A stretch of DNA of 64,000 nucleotides, from contig CM077676.1 of assembly GCA_039707655.1 (NCBI GenBank), forward strand, positions 430,381,379-430,445,378, given 5' to 3'. Positions 46,106 to 56,010 of the stretch are shown here, piece by piece. A program made the translations under genes and the position numbers. Numbering within the stretch: the stretch's first letter is position 1; each line of letters opens with the position of its first letter. The DNA comes from Elymus sibiricus (taxonomy: Eukaryota > Streptophyta > Magnoliopsida > Poales > Poaceae). The notes below the pieces were generated by a model that was not told the origin of the DNA, did not search any database, and was given only the letters and a program-made list of their open reading frames with translations.

Positions 46106-46391
46106 ACTTTTAGTCCCGGTTGGTGTTACCAACCGAGACTAAAGGTGGAGCCTTTAGTCCCGATTGGTAACACCAACCGGGACTAAAGGTCCCCCAGCGC
46201 ACGGCCCCGGCAGGCGCCACGTGGTGGGCCTTTAGTGCCGGGCCGTGACGAACCGGGACTAAGGGGGAGGGGGGCCTTTAGTCCCCCCCTTAGTGGGGGA
46301 GGGGGGCCTTTAGTCCCCCCTTAGTGCCGGTTGTAGAACCGGCACTAAAGGGCCTTACAAACCGGGATTAAAGGCCCGTTTTCTACTAGTG
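46106..46391. repeat. 3' subterminal hairpins and TIR of CACTA element 1
   Basis: Hairpins at about 46110-46145 (TTTAGTCCCGGTTGG...CCAACCGAGACTAAA) and 46150-46188, then GC-rich CCTTTAGTCCCCCC words and the TIR at 46373-46391. The arrangement mirrors the left end. Confidence 0.8.
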
Positions 46392-46680
46392 TCAGCTGTA
46401 TATCTCTCACAGACTTAATTTTGTATGAGCTAGGCAGCCCTGCTTTACGAGAAGAAAGCGATTGACCACCTGAGTTTTTTCGCTTGAAAAGACAAAGCTT
46501 CACAGATTCATTAGTATGAACAAAAGAATGGAGACCACAGGGTGGTCACTTCGCCATCGTTGCTAGCCGTACATAAACCGATACCACACGTCTGGAGATA
46601 TTTTGATGAAGCAAATTTATCTACTCACTGTTCATGAAAAGACGACTGTACTTCGTAGTTTTCACGTACGCAAGTGTGTG
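46392..46680 (+). promoter_or_regulatory. Right half of the TPS-type promoter split by the CACTA element
   Basis: Continues the homology interrupted at 35159: TATATCTCTCACAGACTTAA, AAGCGATTGACCACC, CGATACCACACGTC and GGAGATATTTTGATG match copies B (17780-18030) and D (49680-50170). Homology fades near 46680, before any TATAAATAG box or exon 1. Confidence 0.7.
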
Positions 46681-48901
46681 CTATAAAAGAGTTTGGCGTG
46701 GAGTAAAACTTTTGAAATATTCAACATTCAAACATTCCGGTTTAAAAAAAATGCATGTATATAAGGATGAAATGTATATGTGCGTAAAAATTCAAGATGA
46801 AATATCTTGAATTGCGACCTGTACAAAAAACCAAATTCATGGACGAACAATATCATGTGTTGAAAAGCCACGGATTTTTTTTTTTGCACAAGCCCTCATT
46901 TCAACCTATTTCCTTATAAAAATTTGCACACATGTGCATTATGACTCCATGTATATTTGTAGTTTTTTTCAGAATTTTTTGAAATGTAAAAATATGAATT
47001 TTGATGAATTTTCAATTTTTCAAAAAATGGCCTCCAAAAGCAATTTTTGTTTGGCGTGGTCGTACTTGTCTTGTCACTAGTTAGTTTTCTCTATCTCTTC
47101 TCTACAACATCAAAAGAATCTAAGGTTCCATCTTTCATTCAGTTTTTTTCCCACCACCCCTACGTCCAACCTCCCATTCTCCATCGAATTCTCCTGGTTT
47201 TCCATCTCCTCCTAGCTTTCTGCAAACCAATTTTTGGTAACCCAATAAACCAGATCAATCAATGGTATATATACCAATAAATTTACAATACACAGATAAA
47301 TTGTTTCTCATCGTAAAATCTGAACCCGACCAGACATCTTTGGTAACTCGATAAATAAGAAAAAATTGGTGGTCCGTAGACAAATAAATATCAATCAATA
47401 GTTCATCTTTGTTAACCCAATAAAGCAGATCAATCACGCGCACATATCTATATTTCGAGGTTCAGAAATGACAGAAAATTTATGCTTTATATAAACGAAA
47501 CATAATTTTATTTTCAATTTTTTTGCATCAAGATTTGTCCCGTATGGTAATCTTATTGTGTTAACAAATATTTGGCCACCGTGGAAACGCATGGGCACAT
47601 ACCTAGTTTTCTTTTAAAAATTCATTCAAGTCTATTAACCGAATCCGCTGTAAAAATAACCATGATAAAAACATAACATCGAAGTCCTTGGGCTTGGCCA
47701 TCTTCTTCCACCCAACCAGGCAAAATGCGCCATCGCAAGCCCATGCGGAGCCGTATTCTTCCAATTGTTAATCGCAAACTGGAAGTCATCAAGGTCACAA
47801 CCATGTCGAACCAACACTCCGGAGATGAAGCTTCCTTCGCTGAAAGAATCGTAGACCCAAATCCAAGATTCAAGCGTCCATAATTTCTCACATGCCCCAC
47901 ACCATCACTGGAGGTCGCACCAACATGACCGAGACGAGGATGAAGGACTCAACTACAGAGAGAAGCTTTCACCGCACTGGCAAAACCCTACAAACTTAAC
48001 CTCCTGTTGGCTGGAACTGCTAGCATAAATTTATGCCATCGAGCCCTCGTCGCTGCCATAGATGGCCACATCGAGATAGGGAGGCTTGAGGTGACCTCAA
48101 TCGCCAGAGCAAGACCGTCGCGGTACCAATGACGCACTGCGGCAAGACCATAACACTGATCAATCTAAGGGCCGAGATCGAGGGCAATGGCTTTCCCAAC
48201 CACTCACACCCCTGGAAAGGCGGGCGTAGGCGGGGAGAACTCAAGGGCTTGATGCCGGCATTGGACAATGGGAAATTGAGTCTCTTCCTTATCGCCTCGA
48301 GGAAGATGCGAACGAGGAGAGATTTTCATTGGTGTTGGGGTGTTATTTTTTTTATAAAGGACGCGTTGATTGACTCATAATGTTGCATCAAAGGAATAGC
48401 AACATAATGATTAGACACCCAACATATGCGTCACTTTGATGCACATAGTCAACAAAGAAATAATAATAAGAAAATAACATAAAGGTCAAGGCGAGGCGAA
48501 TGAGCCACTTCAGCAAATCTTCAACTACTATCACTACTTTTTACAACACCCGAGCTACGAGTAGGTTCACCAACAACAATGCCCTTAGCATGGTAACAGT
48601 GCATTAATGCCGTCGTCGCCAGATCGAACCAGAAATGTCAGATCATGGGTTACACCGAGGAGAGAAAGTCCGAGGAAACTCCAGACAGCGCCTTCAGCAA
48701 GGAATGGTAGACCACCACTGCTAGGTACAACTAGTGAATGTTGGACCTAGGGTTTTCAGCCCCGACTTGAGACCTGATACTCGAAGAGCACCACCAAAGA
48801 CGCTATGTGTTGCCACCACCAACTTGCCAGAGAAGAAGTTTTTTCTGCAATGCCCTGAATCAACACATGAATCATATATCAGGATGAACTCCACAAATAA
48901 G
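46681..48901. other. Intergenic stretch with unassigned repeats, no supported gene
   Basis: 46720-47040 is an AT-rich repeat with poly-T runs. 47620-48480 is GC-richer and lacks frames with domains; it resembles a dispersed Triticeae repeat (non-LTR 3' end or similar), but I cannot assign it. No gene is supported. Confidence 0.4.
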
Positions 48902-49712
48902 GCTAGCCCGTGCACAACTGCTGAGAGCTATGGGTGAGATGCCCGGTGGAAAGGCTACAATATCCACTTGTGACGAGTATCGGGCAGCAACCACCCCGCC
49001 GCTCCAAAAGGATCAACGCTCCCAAGGCTGATTGGACAAGGTGTGCGCATGTGCGATCTTTATGATTATGATTAGATTAAAAAAGAGTTTATCACGAAGG
49101 AGCTTTCACTGAAAAATAAATCATTGACGAGCTAGATCTTTAGGAAGATTCTAATGTCAATCACATTCACACTAGATGTGACATTTCTCACAGTTTTAAT
49201 TGTTAGATGATACCTCGGGCATTTTTGCGGTCATGAAGGCTAGCAAGCGCATGAGATCTTTAAATCAGCCAAGCACCACCACATTGAGGGCCACCAGCGG
49301 TAACCTCCACCATCGACTCACGCCATGGTTGCCTCTGCGCCCCGGAAACCATGTGCCGCCCCGTAGCAAGGCTGTCTGGGCCCAGATTTAATTGGCCTGT
49401 GCACAACTGCTATGAGCTATGGGCGAGACGCCTGGGGGAGAGGCAACAACATCCACTTGTCACGAGGATGGGGCAGCAACCACCCCACCGCTGCCAAACG
49501 ATCAGCACTCCCACGACAGATTGGACATGGTGTGCACATATGCAATCTTTATGATTATGATTAGATAAAAAAGAGTTGTTCATGAAGGAGCTTTGGCTAA
49601 AAAAAGAGACCATGAATGCGCTAGATCTCTAGGAAGATTCTAATGTCAATCACATTCACACTAGATGTGATATCTCTCCCGGTTTTAATTGTTAGATTAT
49701 ACCTCTTTCATT
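48902..49712 (+). repeat. Tandem duplication upstream of the intact TPS gene
   Basis: Two ~325-bp copies, 48902-49228 and 49392-49712, with a ~490-bp period. Shared words include GTGCACAACTGCT, CGGGCAGCAACCACCCC, CTTTATGATTATGATTAGAT, AGGAAGATTCTAATGTCAAT and CACATTCACACTAGATGTGA. The right part of each is the distal TPS promoter sequence also found at copy B, so the intact gene has a doubled distal promoter. Confidence 0.75.
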
Positions 49713-50275
49713 TTACCGGTAATTGGTTGTAATTTATTTCTATGGAGTTTTGTTGTATGGACAAGAATATCTATATATGGATTAATAATGCATGAACTGC
49801 AACTGAAAATACATATGATTTATCGTATTTAATTTTTGTGTATTTGAAAATATTTATTGAATATAAGTTGCATAAAAGAATATAAACAATTGTGCAGTTT
49901 TCCTGCATAGTTGCAAATTGAGATGTCATGTTTACATATTGCATAATAAGATTGTGCAGTTCTCCTATTTAGTTATATAGGATACCAGGTAGGCAAATAT
50001 TCAATAAATTTATTTTTGACTTTTTAAATTTTTTATTTATGAAAAAAACAGATGCTCGCTCATTAAGAAACAAAACAAAATATAGAGCACATACACAGCG
50101 GTCGATCACTATCGATGTTAGCCATCCATATGCGGATACCACACGTCCGGAGATATTTTAATGGGGTAATCTAGCTGCACATTTTTCATGGAGTTTCTAG
50201 TTTATACACACGCTAGCTTGAGCTGGACGTACACTAGCCACACAACTCCCAGGTGCAACAGTAGTAGTGTGCATC

Positions 50276-50284
50276 TATAAATAG
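50276..50284 (+). promoter_or_regulatory. TATA box of the intact TPS gene
   Basis: TATAAATAG, 147 bp upstream of the ATG at 50423. The same box is at 18141-18149 in copy B, with flanks CAACTCCC.GGTGCAACA conserved between them. Confidence 0.7.
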
Positions 50285-50422
50285 CCTACGTTTCATATGC
50301 GCCGTTGTGTGGCAAACACATATCCATTTAGACCGGAGAAGATCAGGAAGAACACATCTCATTGTCTAGCCTGAGGTACATTGAGCTAGGTAGAACTAAT
50401 AGTGTCGTCTGCTGAGGCAACC

Positions 50423-53400
50423 ATGTACGCCAACCGGTTCCCGCCGGCTGAGTTGCACGGGCGGCCGGCCGACTACCAGCTCAAAACCTGGGACTACGAC
50501 TCCATTTGCTCCATGCAGCAGCAAGCGCAACAAAACGACAAGGTGCATGCACGATCAACCTAGTTATTCTTCCATTCACTCCCCCACCCCTCTTCTCCAT
50601 TATTTTTCCTGGGCGATGGTGTGCCCGTGGTGGGTGCAAGGTTAGGATTAAAGGTGAGGGGCTTTAATTTGGTGACAAGGAAGACGGAGGAGGGAGCGGT
50701 TTGTCAGAGGGTTAGGCTCATCGGTGTCGCGTCAATGCTTGTCAGGCCAGGGTGGCATCGCGCGATGGCTGGCGAGATGGTGGCCCAAGGGCCGAGGAGA
50801 AAGGGAGGGAGGTGGAAGGTCTTTTCCCCACTTTAGAATTGGCTATTTTCGATCGACTTAGAAGTAAGAATGACTTATAAGTAGACATTTCTCGTTTGTT
50901 TCCTTCTACACATTATTCATTATTAGATCCAATGGAAATTGCAAAAAAAAAATTGTTTTCATTATTCCAGAGAATAAAAAAAACAATTCAGGTGTCCACG
51001 ACGTCCATTACAATGAAAAAGGAGTTTTTGTCTTTTTGCTTGCGACCTAATACTAACAATCACCGGAGGCACTTGCCTCCAAAACTCCAGAACAGTAAGA
51101 ACATGAAATCTACAGGGCATAGCTCCAGAGCACGACGCGAACTAACCATAGATTAAATGGTTAGATTCCATGTGGTGAAACTAGCCTATGATATGTCTGT
51201 CGGTTATGAGGCGCATGTGACGACTTCGTCAATATTAAGACCTGTTGGCTCAGTCTCTAAAAAGGTGATCATAAAGATAGGGTGTGTGTATGTGCGCTTA
51301 CATTCATATGGGTGAGTATGTGTGGATCTTGTGTGGATCCGCATATGTACTGTGTTTCTTAAAAAAAAGGTTCTTACAATCATAACAAATTACATTAAGT
51401 GGAGGAGCTAAGTGTCAAATAGGCACTACGTCAAATGCCTATTAATTACCAATTTACCATGTATGCATGAAGATGGAGGAGTGTACCATATATATGTATT
51501 CCGAACATATTTGAAAAATGGAGGAGCTAGTTTTTAAAGGCAAGGAGCTAGTTAGATACTGACCTACCTAATGGTGGTGCAGCATAGAAAGCAAAGCTCA
51601 CTCCAATCGAGCTTGAAGCAGAGAGTGAGGCGGCTTTTGCTCGAGGAGGAAGAAGAGCTGGCTACTAGGCTCATGATCATGGATCAACTGCAAAGTCTCG
51701 GTGTAGCGTACCATTTCGAGGAGGAGATCAGAAATATCCTCATGTCCATGCATGTGCATGATGCACACCTCCAACTCAAGCATGACCTCTCATCAACAGC
51801 ACTGCTATTTAGATTGCTCAGAGGACATGGAATCTTTGCGTCCACAGGTAAAGATAAGAAGCACCATTAATTATCCTATTTATTTTTCATGCCCATATAT
51901 AATAGATAATATAATATACTCCCTGCATCCCAAAATGTAATTAAGACCATTTTTGACACTATGATAGTTTTGGGATGGATGGAGTAGTTTTTTTCCATTC
52001 AAACCCAAGGCTCTGCACAGGTTCATAAACACAAACCATTCTATTGAAAATGTTTCAATCCATTACAAGTTTGATAGAAGGATAGAAGTAACCTCATCAA
52101 ACAGAGATTATATATAATACACTTATGCGTTACTAATTGTTCTACTTATTAGACCGTCATGCATACCGTAAAACCGTTGCGACCATCTCCAAAGCGTTTT
52201 ACATATGTTAAGAGTTTGAGTACTTATCTAACTAATGATTGTAATTTGTATTTTTTGTAGATATGTTGAGTGCATTCAGGGATGAGAATGGTGATTTTAA
52301 ATCAGCCAACCCCAAGGACATTGATGGATTCGTTGCACTCAACGAAGCTTCCTACCTGGCCTTCCCGGGAGAGGCCATGCTCGATGAAGCAAGAGCATTC
52401 GCCGTCAAGAAACTCAAAGAACTGATGCCGTCCATGTCCATCTCCATGGGGCTTGCTAGCCAAACGGAAAGACAAGGAGACCTCCCGCTGCAATGGAGAG
52501 TTCCCAGGCTGCAGGCAACATGGTCGCTGAAACAACACGGCTACAACGACGAGAGGCACCTGAGTATGGATCCTTCCATTCTACAGCTGGCTGCGGTCGA
52601 CTTCAACCTCGTGCAGGCCGTCCATGGAGCAGAGCTCGTGGAGGTGACCAAATGGTGGAAGGAGACCGGGCTGGGCGAGAAGCTGCCGTTCGCGAGGGAC
52701 CGGCTGGTGGAGTGTTTCTTCTGCGCGGTGTGCATCGCGCCGGAGCCCCGCCTCGCCAGCTGCCGCGAGGTGCTCGCCAAGGTGGGCTGCCTCATCATCC
52801 ACCTCGACGACGTCTACGACTTCTATGGCACGTTCGACGAACTGGTCGCGTTTACCGATGTTGTGGGCGGCTGCTGGGAGTGGGACGACGATGCTTTGAC
52901 GCCGGTGGCGGGGCTGCCGGAGTACATGAAGGGGATGTACTCGGCCATCCGGTCGACGTCAACGGAGGCAGCAGATCGTGTGATGAAGGAGCAAGGATAC
53001 GATGTGCTCCCGCTCTACAAGAAAGCAGTAAGACCCGTTGATTTTCTTCTTTTTCCGTATCGGATTTGTTTCATGATCGATGGATTAACCTCACTGAACA
53101 AAATAGTGCGCTATAGCATGCTATAGCATTATGAAAATTGTCTCGTTAAATAAATCAGTGTACAATGTCTCGTTAATAGCACGATATAGGCATATAGCGT
53201 AATATGGCAGGCTAATAGCGTATTTTAAGGCCCGCACAATTTTGCTATCGCGCGCCTATTTTTTGCTTGATTAACATGCATGTGGATGCATGCAGTGGCA
53301 TGAGCTGTGTCAGGCGTTCCTGATAGAAGCCAAGTGGCAGCACGAGGGGCAGATGCCATGCTTGGAGGAGTACCTCGAGAACGGGTGGGTCACGTCCACG

Positions 53401-53883
53401 GGGCCTCTCCTGCTGCTCCATGCTTTCACCATGCTCCAGCAGCAACAGCAGATGGATTCATGGCTGCGTAACCACGAAGACGGTGACGACATGGCCATGG
53501 CGTACCCGAAGCTGGTTGAGCTATGTTCCATGATCTTCCGGCTCTGCAACGACAGTGCCACCCACGAGGCAGAGTCAGAGCGGGGCGAGGCGGCGTCGGC
53601 CATCACCTGCCGCATGGGCGGCGGCGCGAGCAAGGAAGAGGCTCGGGCTGCGGTGGCGAACGCCATTGCCGAGACTTGGAAGAAGGTGAACCGGGAGGCC
53701 GCCTTGAGCAGCAGCAGCGGGACGGGGAGCGCGGCCAACTCCGTCTGTGTCAACCTGGCGAGGACCATCCACTGCATCTATCAAGACGGCGATGGCATCA
53801 CCTCGCCCAAGGACAGCCGGAAACGACTGGTCAAGGACATGCTCTTCATGCCGGTTGATCTGGACATTTGTGGAGCATGGTAG
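50423..53883 (+). CDS. Class I terpene synthase, apparently intact (copy D)
   Basis: Four exons, 50423-50542, 51583-51847, 52261-53027 and 53296-53883, all with GT-AG introns and matching phases, give 1740 nt (579 aa). The enzyme would ionise a prenyl diphosphate to a mono- or sesquiterpene; the product cannot be told. Residues 13-23 (GRPADYQLKTW) correspond to the RR(x)8W motif with the first Arg changed to Gly. RDR (274-276) is the RxR motif, DDVYD (311-315) the Mg-binding DDxxD, and NDSATHEAE (469-477) the NSE motif (Asn469, Thr473, Glu477). No plastid transit peptide is evident, so a cytosolic location is likely. Most angiosperm relatives have seven exons; here exons equivalent to 3-5 and 6-7 are fused. 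The upstream ATG used by copy B is ATA here (50399), moving the start 8 codons down. Expression and activity are unproven. Confidence 0.88.
51165..51370 (+). repeat. SINE-like repeat (copy 4) in TPS intron 1
   Basis: Truncated copy lacking the B-box part: GTGGTGAAACTAGCCTATG, then GACTTCGTCAATATTAAGAC and a GTGTGTGTATGTGCGC body ending GTGTTTCTTAAAAAAAAG. Same intronic position as the copy at 19095 in copy B. Confidence 0.5.
51919..51984. repeat. Stowaway-like MITE in intron 2 of the intact TPS gene
   Basis: 66 bp bounded by TA on both sides: CTCCCTGCATCCCAAAA at the left, and TTTTGGGATGGATGGAG at the right, its inverted complement with few differences. The TA target duplication and CTCCCTCC-type ends are those of Triticeae Stowaway elements. 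It starts 71 bp after the exon-2 donor. Confidence 0.8.
53090..53268. repeat. 179-bp insertion with 7-bp flanking repeat in intron 3
   Basis: GATTAAC occurs on both sides (53083-53089 and 53269-53275). Copy C, which otherwise aligns, has no such segment in its intron. The ends carry an imperfect inverted repeat (AAAATAGTGCGCTATAGC and GCTATCGCGCGCCTATTTT). Consistent with a small hAT- or Mutator-like non-autonomous transposon; the superfamily is uncertain. Confidence 0.6.
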
Positions 53884-54164
53884 AGCCTAGCTTTTCACGG
53901 TGATGTGACGTCAGGTACAACGTACGGGCATGTGTCAAGCAAGCCACACACGAATCACATGGCCTGTTGGAATGAATCTTTATAAGCTGATTAAAATGCT
54001 TCCACAATTGGCATACGAACGTACAGTTTCGAGAAATTTTAAGATGGTCCCAAATATTCTAAGCCATTCATTTACTTTGGGCTAGCTAATGGCTAGGATA
54101 ATCTATTACCTCATGGAGGGTAACATCTCACTTTGAGCTTCAGTCTTTCTTTCAGTTAGTTTTC

Positions 54165-54435
54165 TTGGGGTAAAACCAGCCCACCAGGGTTCAAGTTTTA
54201 GACTTGGCACTGGTGCTTGTATTGTTCTGAATTTATTTCAGTCTTTCCGGCGATATTCGTTCAGTGGGAGGCGACGTTCGCGTCGACTTTGACGCTCCTG
54301 TGGTGACTTCGTCAATCTCAAGATATTGTGGTGGCTCGGTATCTCAAAGATGCTCATAGGGGTAAAGTGTGCGTGCGCGCGTTCATAGGGGTGAATGTTT
54401 GCGTGTGTCTACGATTGTACTGCGTTAAAAAAAAG
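54165..54435 (+). repeat. SINE-like repeat (copy 5), 3' of the intact TPS gene
   Basis: Equivalent to 28430-28705: TTGGGGTAAAACCAGCCCAC, CAGGGTTCAAGTTTTA and GACTTCGTCAATCTCAAG. Same position relative to the last exon as in copy C. Confidence 0.55.
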
Positions 54436-54644
54436 ATAGCCAGTAATAACCGCAAAAAAAAGACCTATACTCCCTCATGAACAGTAAAGTCGAAAAAAAT
54501 AGTAAACAAAAAAAATCGAATTTTTTTTTTTGGGAACAAACATTGGCGAATTCCCAACATGTGTGCAAATTTTCATGAAACAACATTCCAAAATGCTTCC
54601 ATAAAAATATAAATTGATGCTCGAAAAAGTCATTTTCTAAAAGC

Positions 54645-54856
54645 ATCGCCGAAGGAGGTGAACAGGGAGGCCGCGTTGAGCAGCAGCACCGGAACCGCGA
54701 GCGCGGCCAACGGCGTCTGCGTCAACCTGGCGAGGACCATCCTATGCATCTATGAAGACGGCGACGGCTTCACCTCAGCTCAAGGACAGCCGGAAACGAC
54801 TGGTCAAGGACATGCTCTTCACGCCTGTTGATCTGGACATTTGTGGCGCATGGTAG
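54645..54856 (+). pseudogene. TPS copy F: 3' fragment of the last exon
   Basis: Starts with KEVNREAALSSSTGTASAAN-like coding and ends with VDLDICGAW TAG (54854-54856). An extra base in CTTCACCTCAGCTC shifts the frame near 54775. It is joined at its left to the centre of the hairpin element (AAAAGCATCGCCG). It lacks the TAG and one-base loss of copies B and E, so it is a separate lineage or an older state. Confidence 0.8.
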
Positions 54857-55628
54857 AGCCTAACTTTTCATGGTGTTTGGAAGTCAGGTACAACGAACGG
54901 GACTGTGTCACGCAAGCCACATGAATCACAATAATCTTGATAAGCTGACTAAGATGTTTCTGCATTTGGCATACACAAGTACAGTTTTGTCCACAAATTT
55001 TGGTCCAACTGTGCACGCAGGTTCAGTTTTGGTCCAAATCATCCACATAACTCTGAGCTGTGATTTTGTCATTTCTGCATCGATTCCTTCTAAGACATGC
55101 TCTGTCGGCCCCGTATCTCCCAGAGTAGTTTTCTAAGGTACTTCCGAGCATATTACTGGAAATGTTTTTTTAACCGCAAAGCGTAGAACAATAGTTCTAC
55201 AGTAATTTTCATTCATAAACAAAGTATGGTACAAAGTGGAGAGGAATAAAGTGAAAGAAATAGAAAATAAATAATAAGATGTTTACCGGACAGGCTGGTA
55301 CCTTCGAGTATCGCGCTCTTCTGGGAATTGTGTTTCCCTTTCGACCATTCAACTTTTGAACATGTGCGGCACTACTCATGATTTTTCCATAACTTCCGAT
55401 TAGTTACTTTACCAGAGTAACGGTCAATTTCTGCTTTCTATATATAAATAGTCCCTCACATTCCTTGAGTAGATGAGTGAGTTGCCATCCATTTTGTGAC
55501 ACTTTGTGAAAGCCTAGAGAGCAGGACGTTCAGGGTTTGAAGGACAAACTCCTCCCTTTATTGAACAAAAAATGCGAAACTTGCGGGCTACGTATGGAAG
55601 AAACTTATGGACTACTCCCTATAACAAA

Positions 55629-55661
<33 letters not shown>

Positions 55662-56010
55662 CGCGCCTGATTTCCAGGGTGAGGCCCTGCTGCCCCGGTT
55701 TTCCAATTAAACATTGCCAACTCAGTTTGTAGATTACTTCCCATAGCATTTCCCCGTAGGTCTAGCCAAGTTCTTATTGAACAAATCCTTTGTGTTTCAT
55801 ATCTATTTGCTTCAAGTCTATCTTTGTGAGAGAGATCCTATGGGTTCCTGAAGGTGTTTGATCGAAGGAACTTTGATGAGTTCATCCATGTGACTTTGAT
55901 TTGCTTGCTAATTTCGTAGATTGTGCGCTTCCTAGATAGTTAGGAGGAACTTGAGAGCATTCAAGAGTTGTGAAGGAATCAAGAGTTTCTACATGGCCCG
56001 GTGAACATCC
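54857..56010 (+). repeat. TPS 3'-flank duplicated unit, copy 3
   Basis: Third copy of the unit at 20030 and 29650, with TATAAATAG at 55443-55451 and a 30-C tract at 55631-55660. Its right part runs to GGTGAACATCC at about 56008, after which it continues CTCTTCATGC where copy 2 has the Copia LTR. Confidence 0.75.

Larger units (their letters stand above)
35160..46391 (+). mobile_element. Complete CACTA (En/Spm) transposon, 11,232 bp
   Basis: The left terminus reads CACTAGTAGAAAACGGACC. The right terminus, reverse complemented, reads CACTAGTAGAAAACGGGCC, giving 19-bp TIRs with one mismatch. The 3-bp target duplication TCA is perfect (35157-35159 and 46392-46394). Inside are subterminal hairpins at both ends, a small two-exon gene (36082-36574), the transposase (36628-39985), a hairpin cluster at an internal promoter (40947-41144), and a multi-exon second gene with an Ulp1-like protease end (42062-45884). 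Nonsense codons and a frameshift in the two large genes make it non-autonomous now. Confidence 0.95.

Noticed and set aside
47622..48380. Several short frames in the GC-richer stretch
   Set aside because: No family recognised; the stretch looks like the non-coding end of a dispersed repeat.
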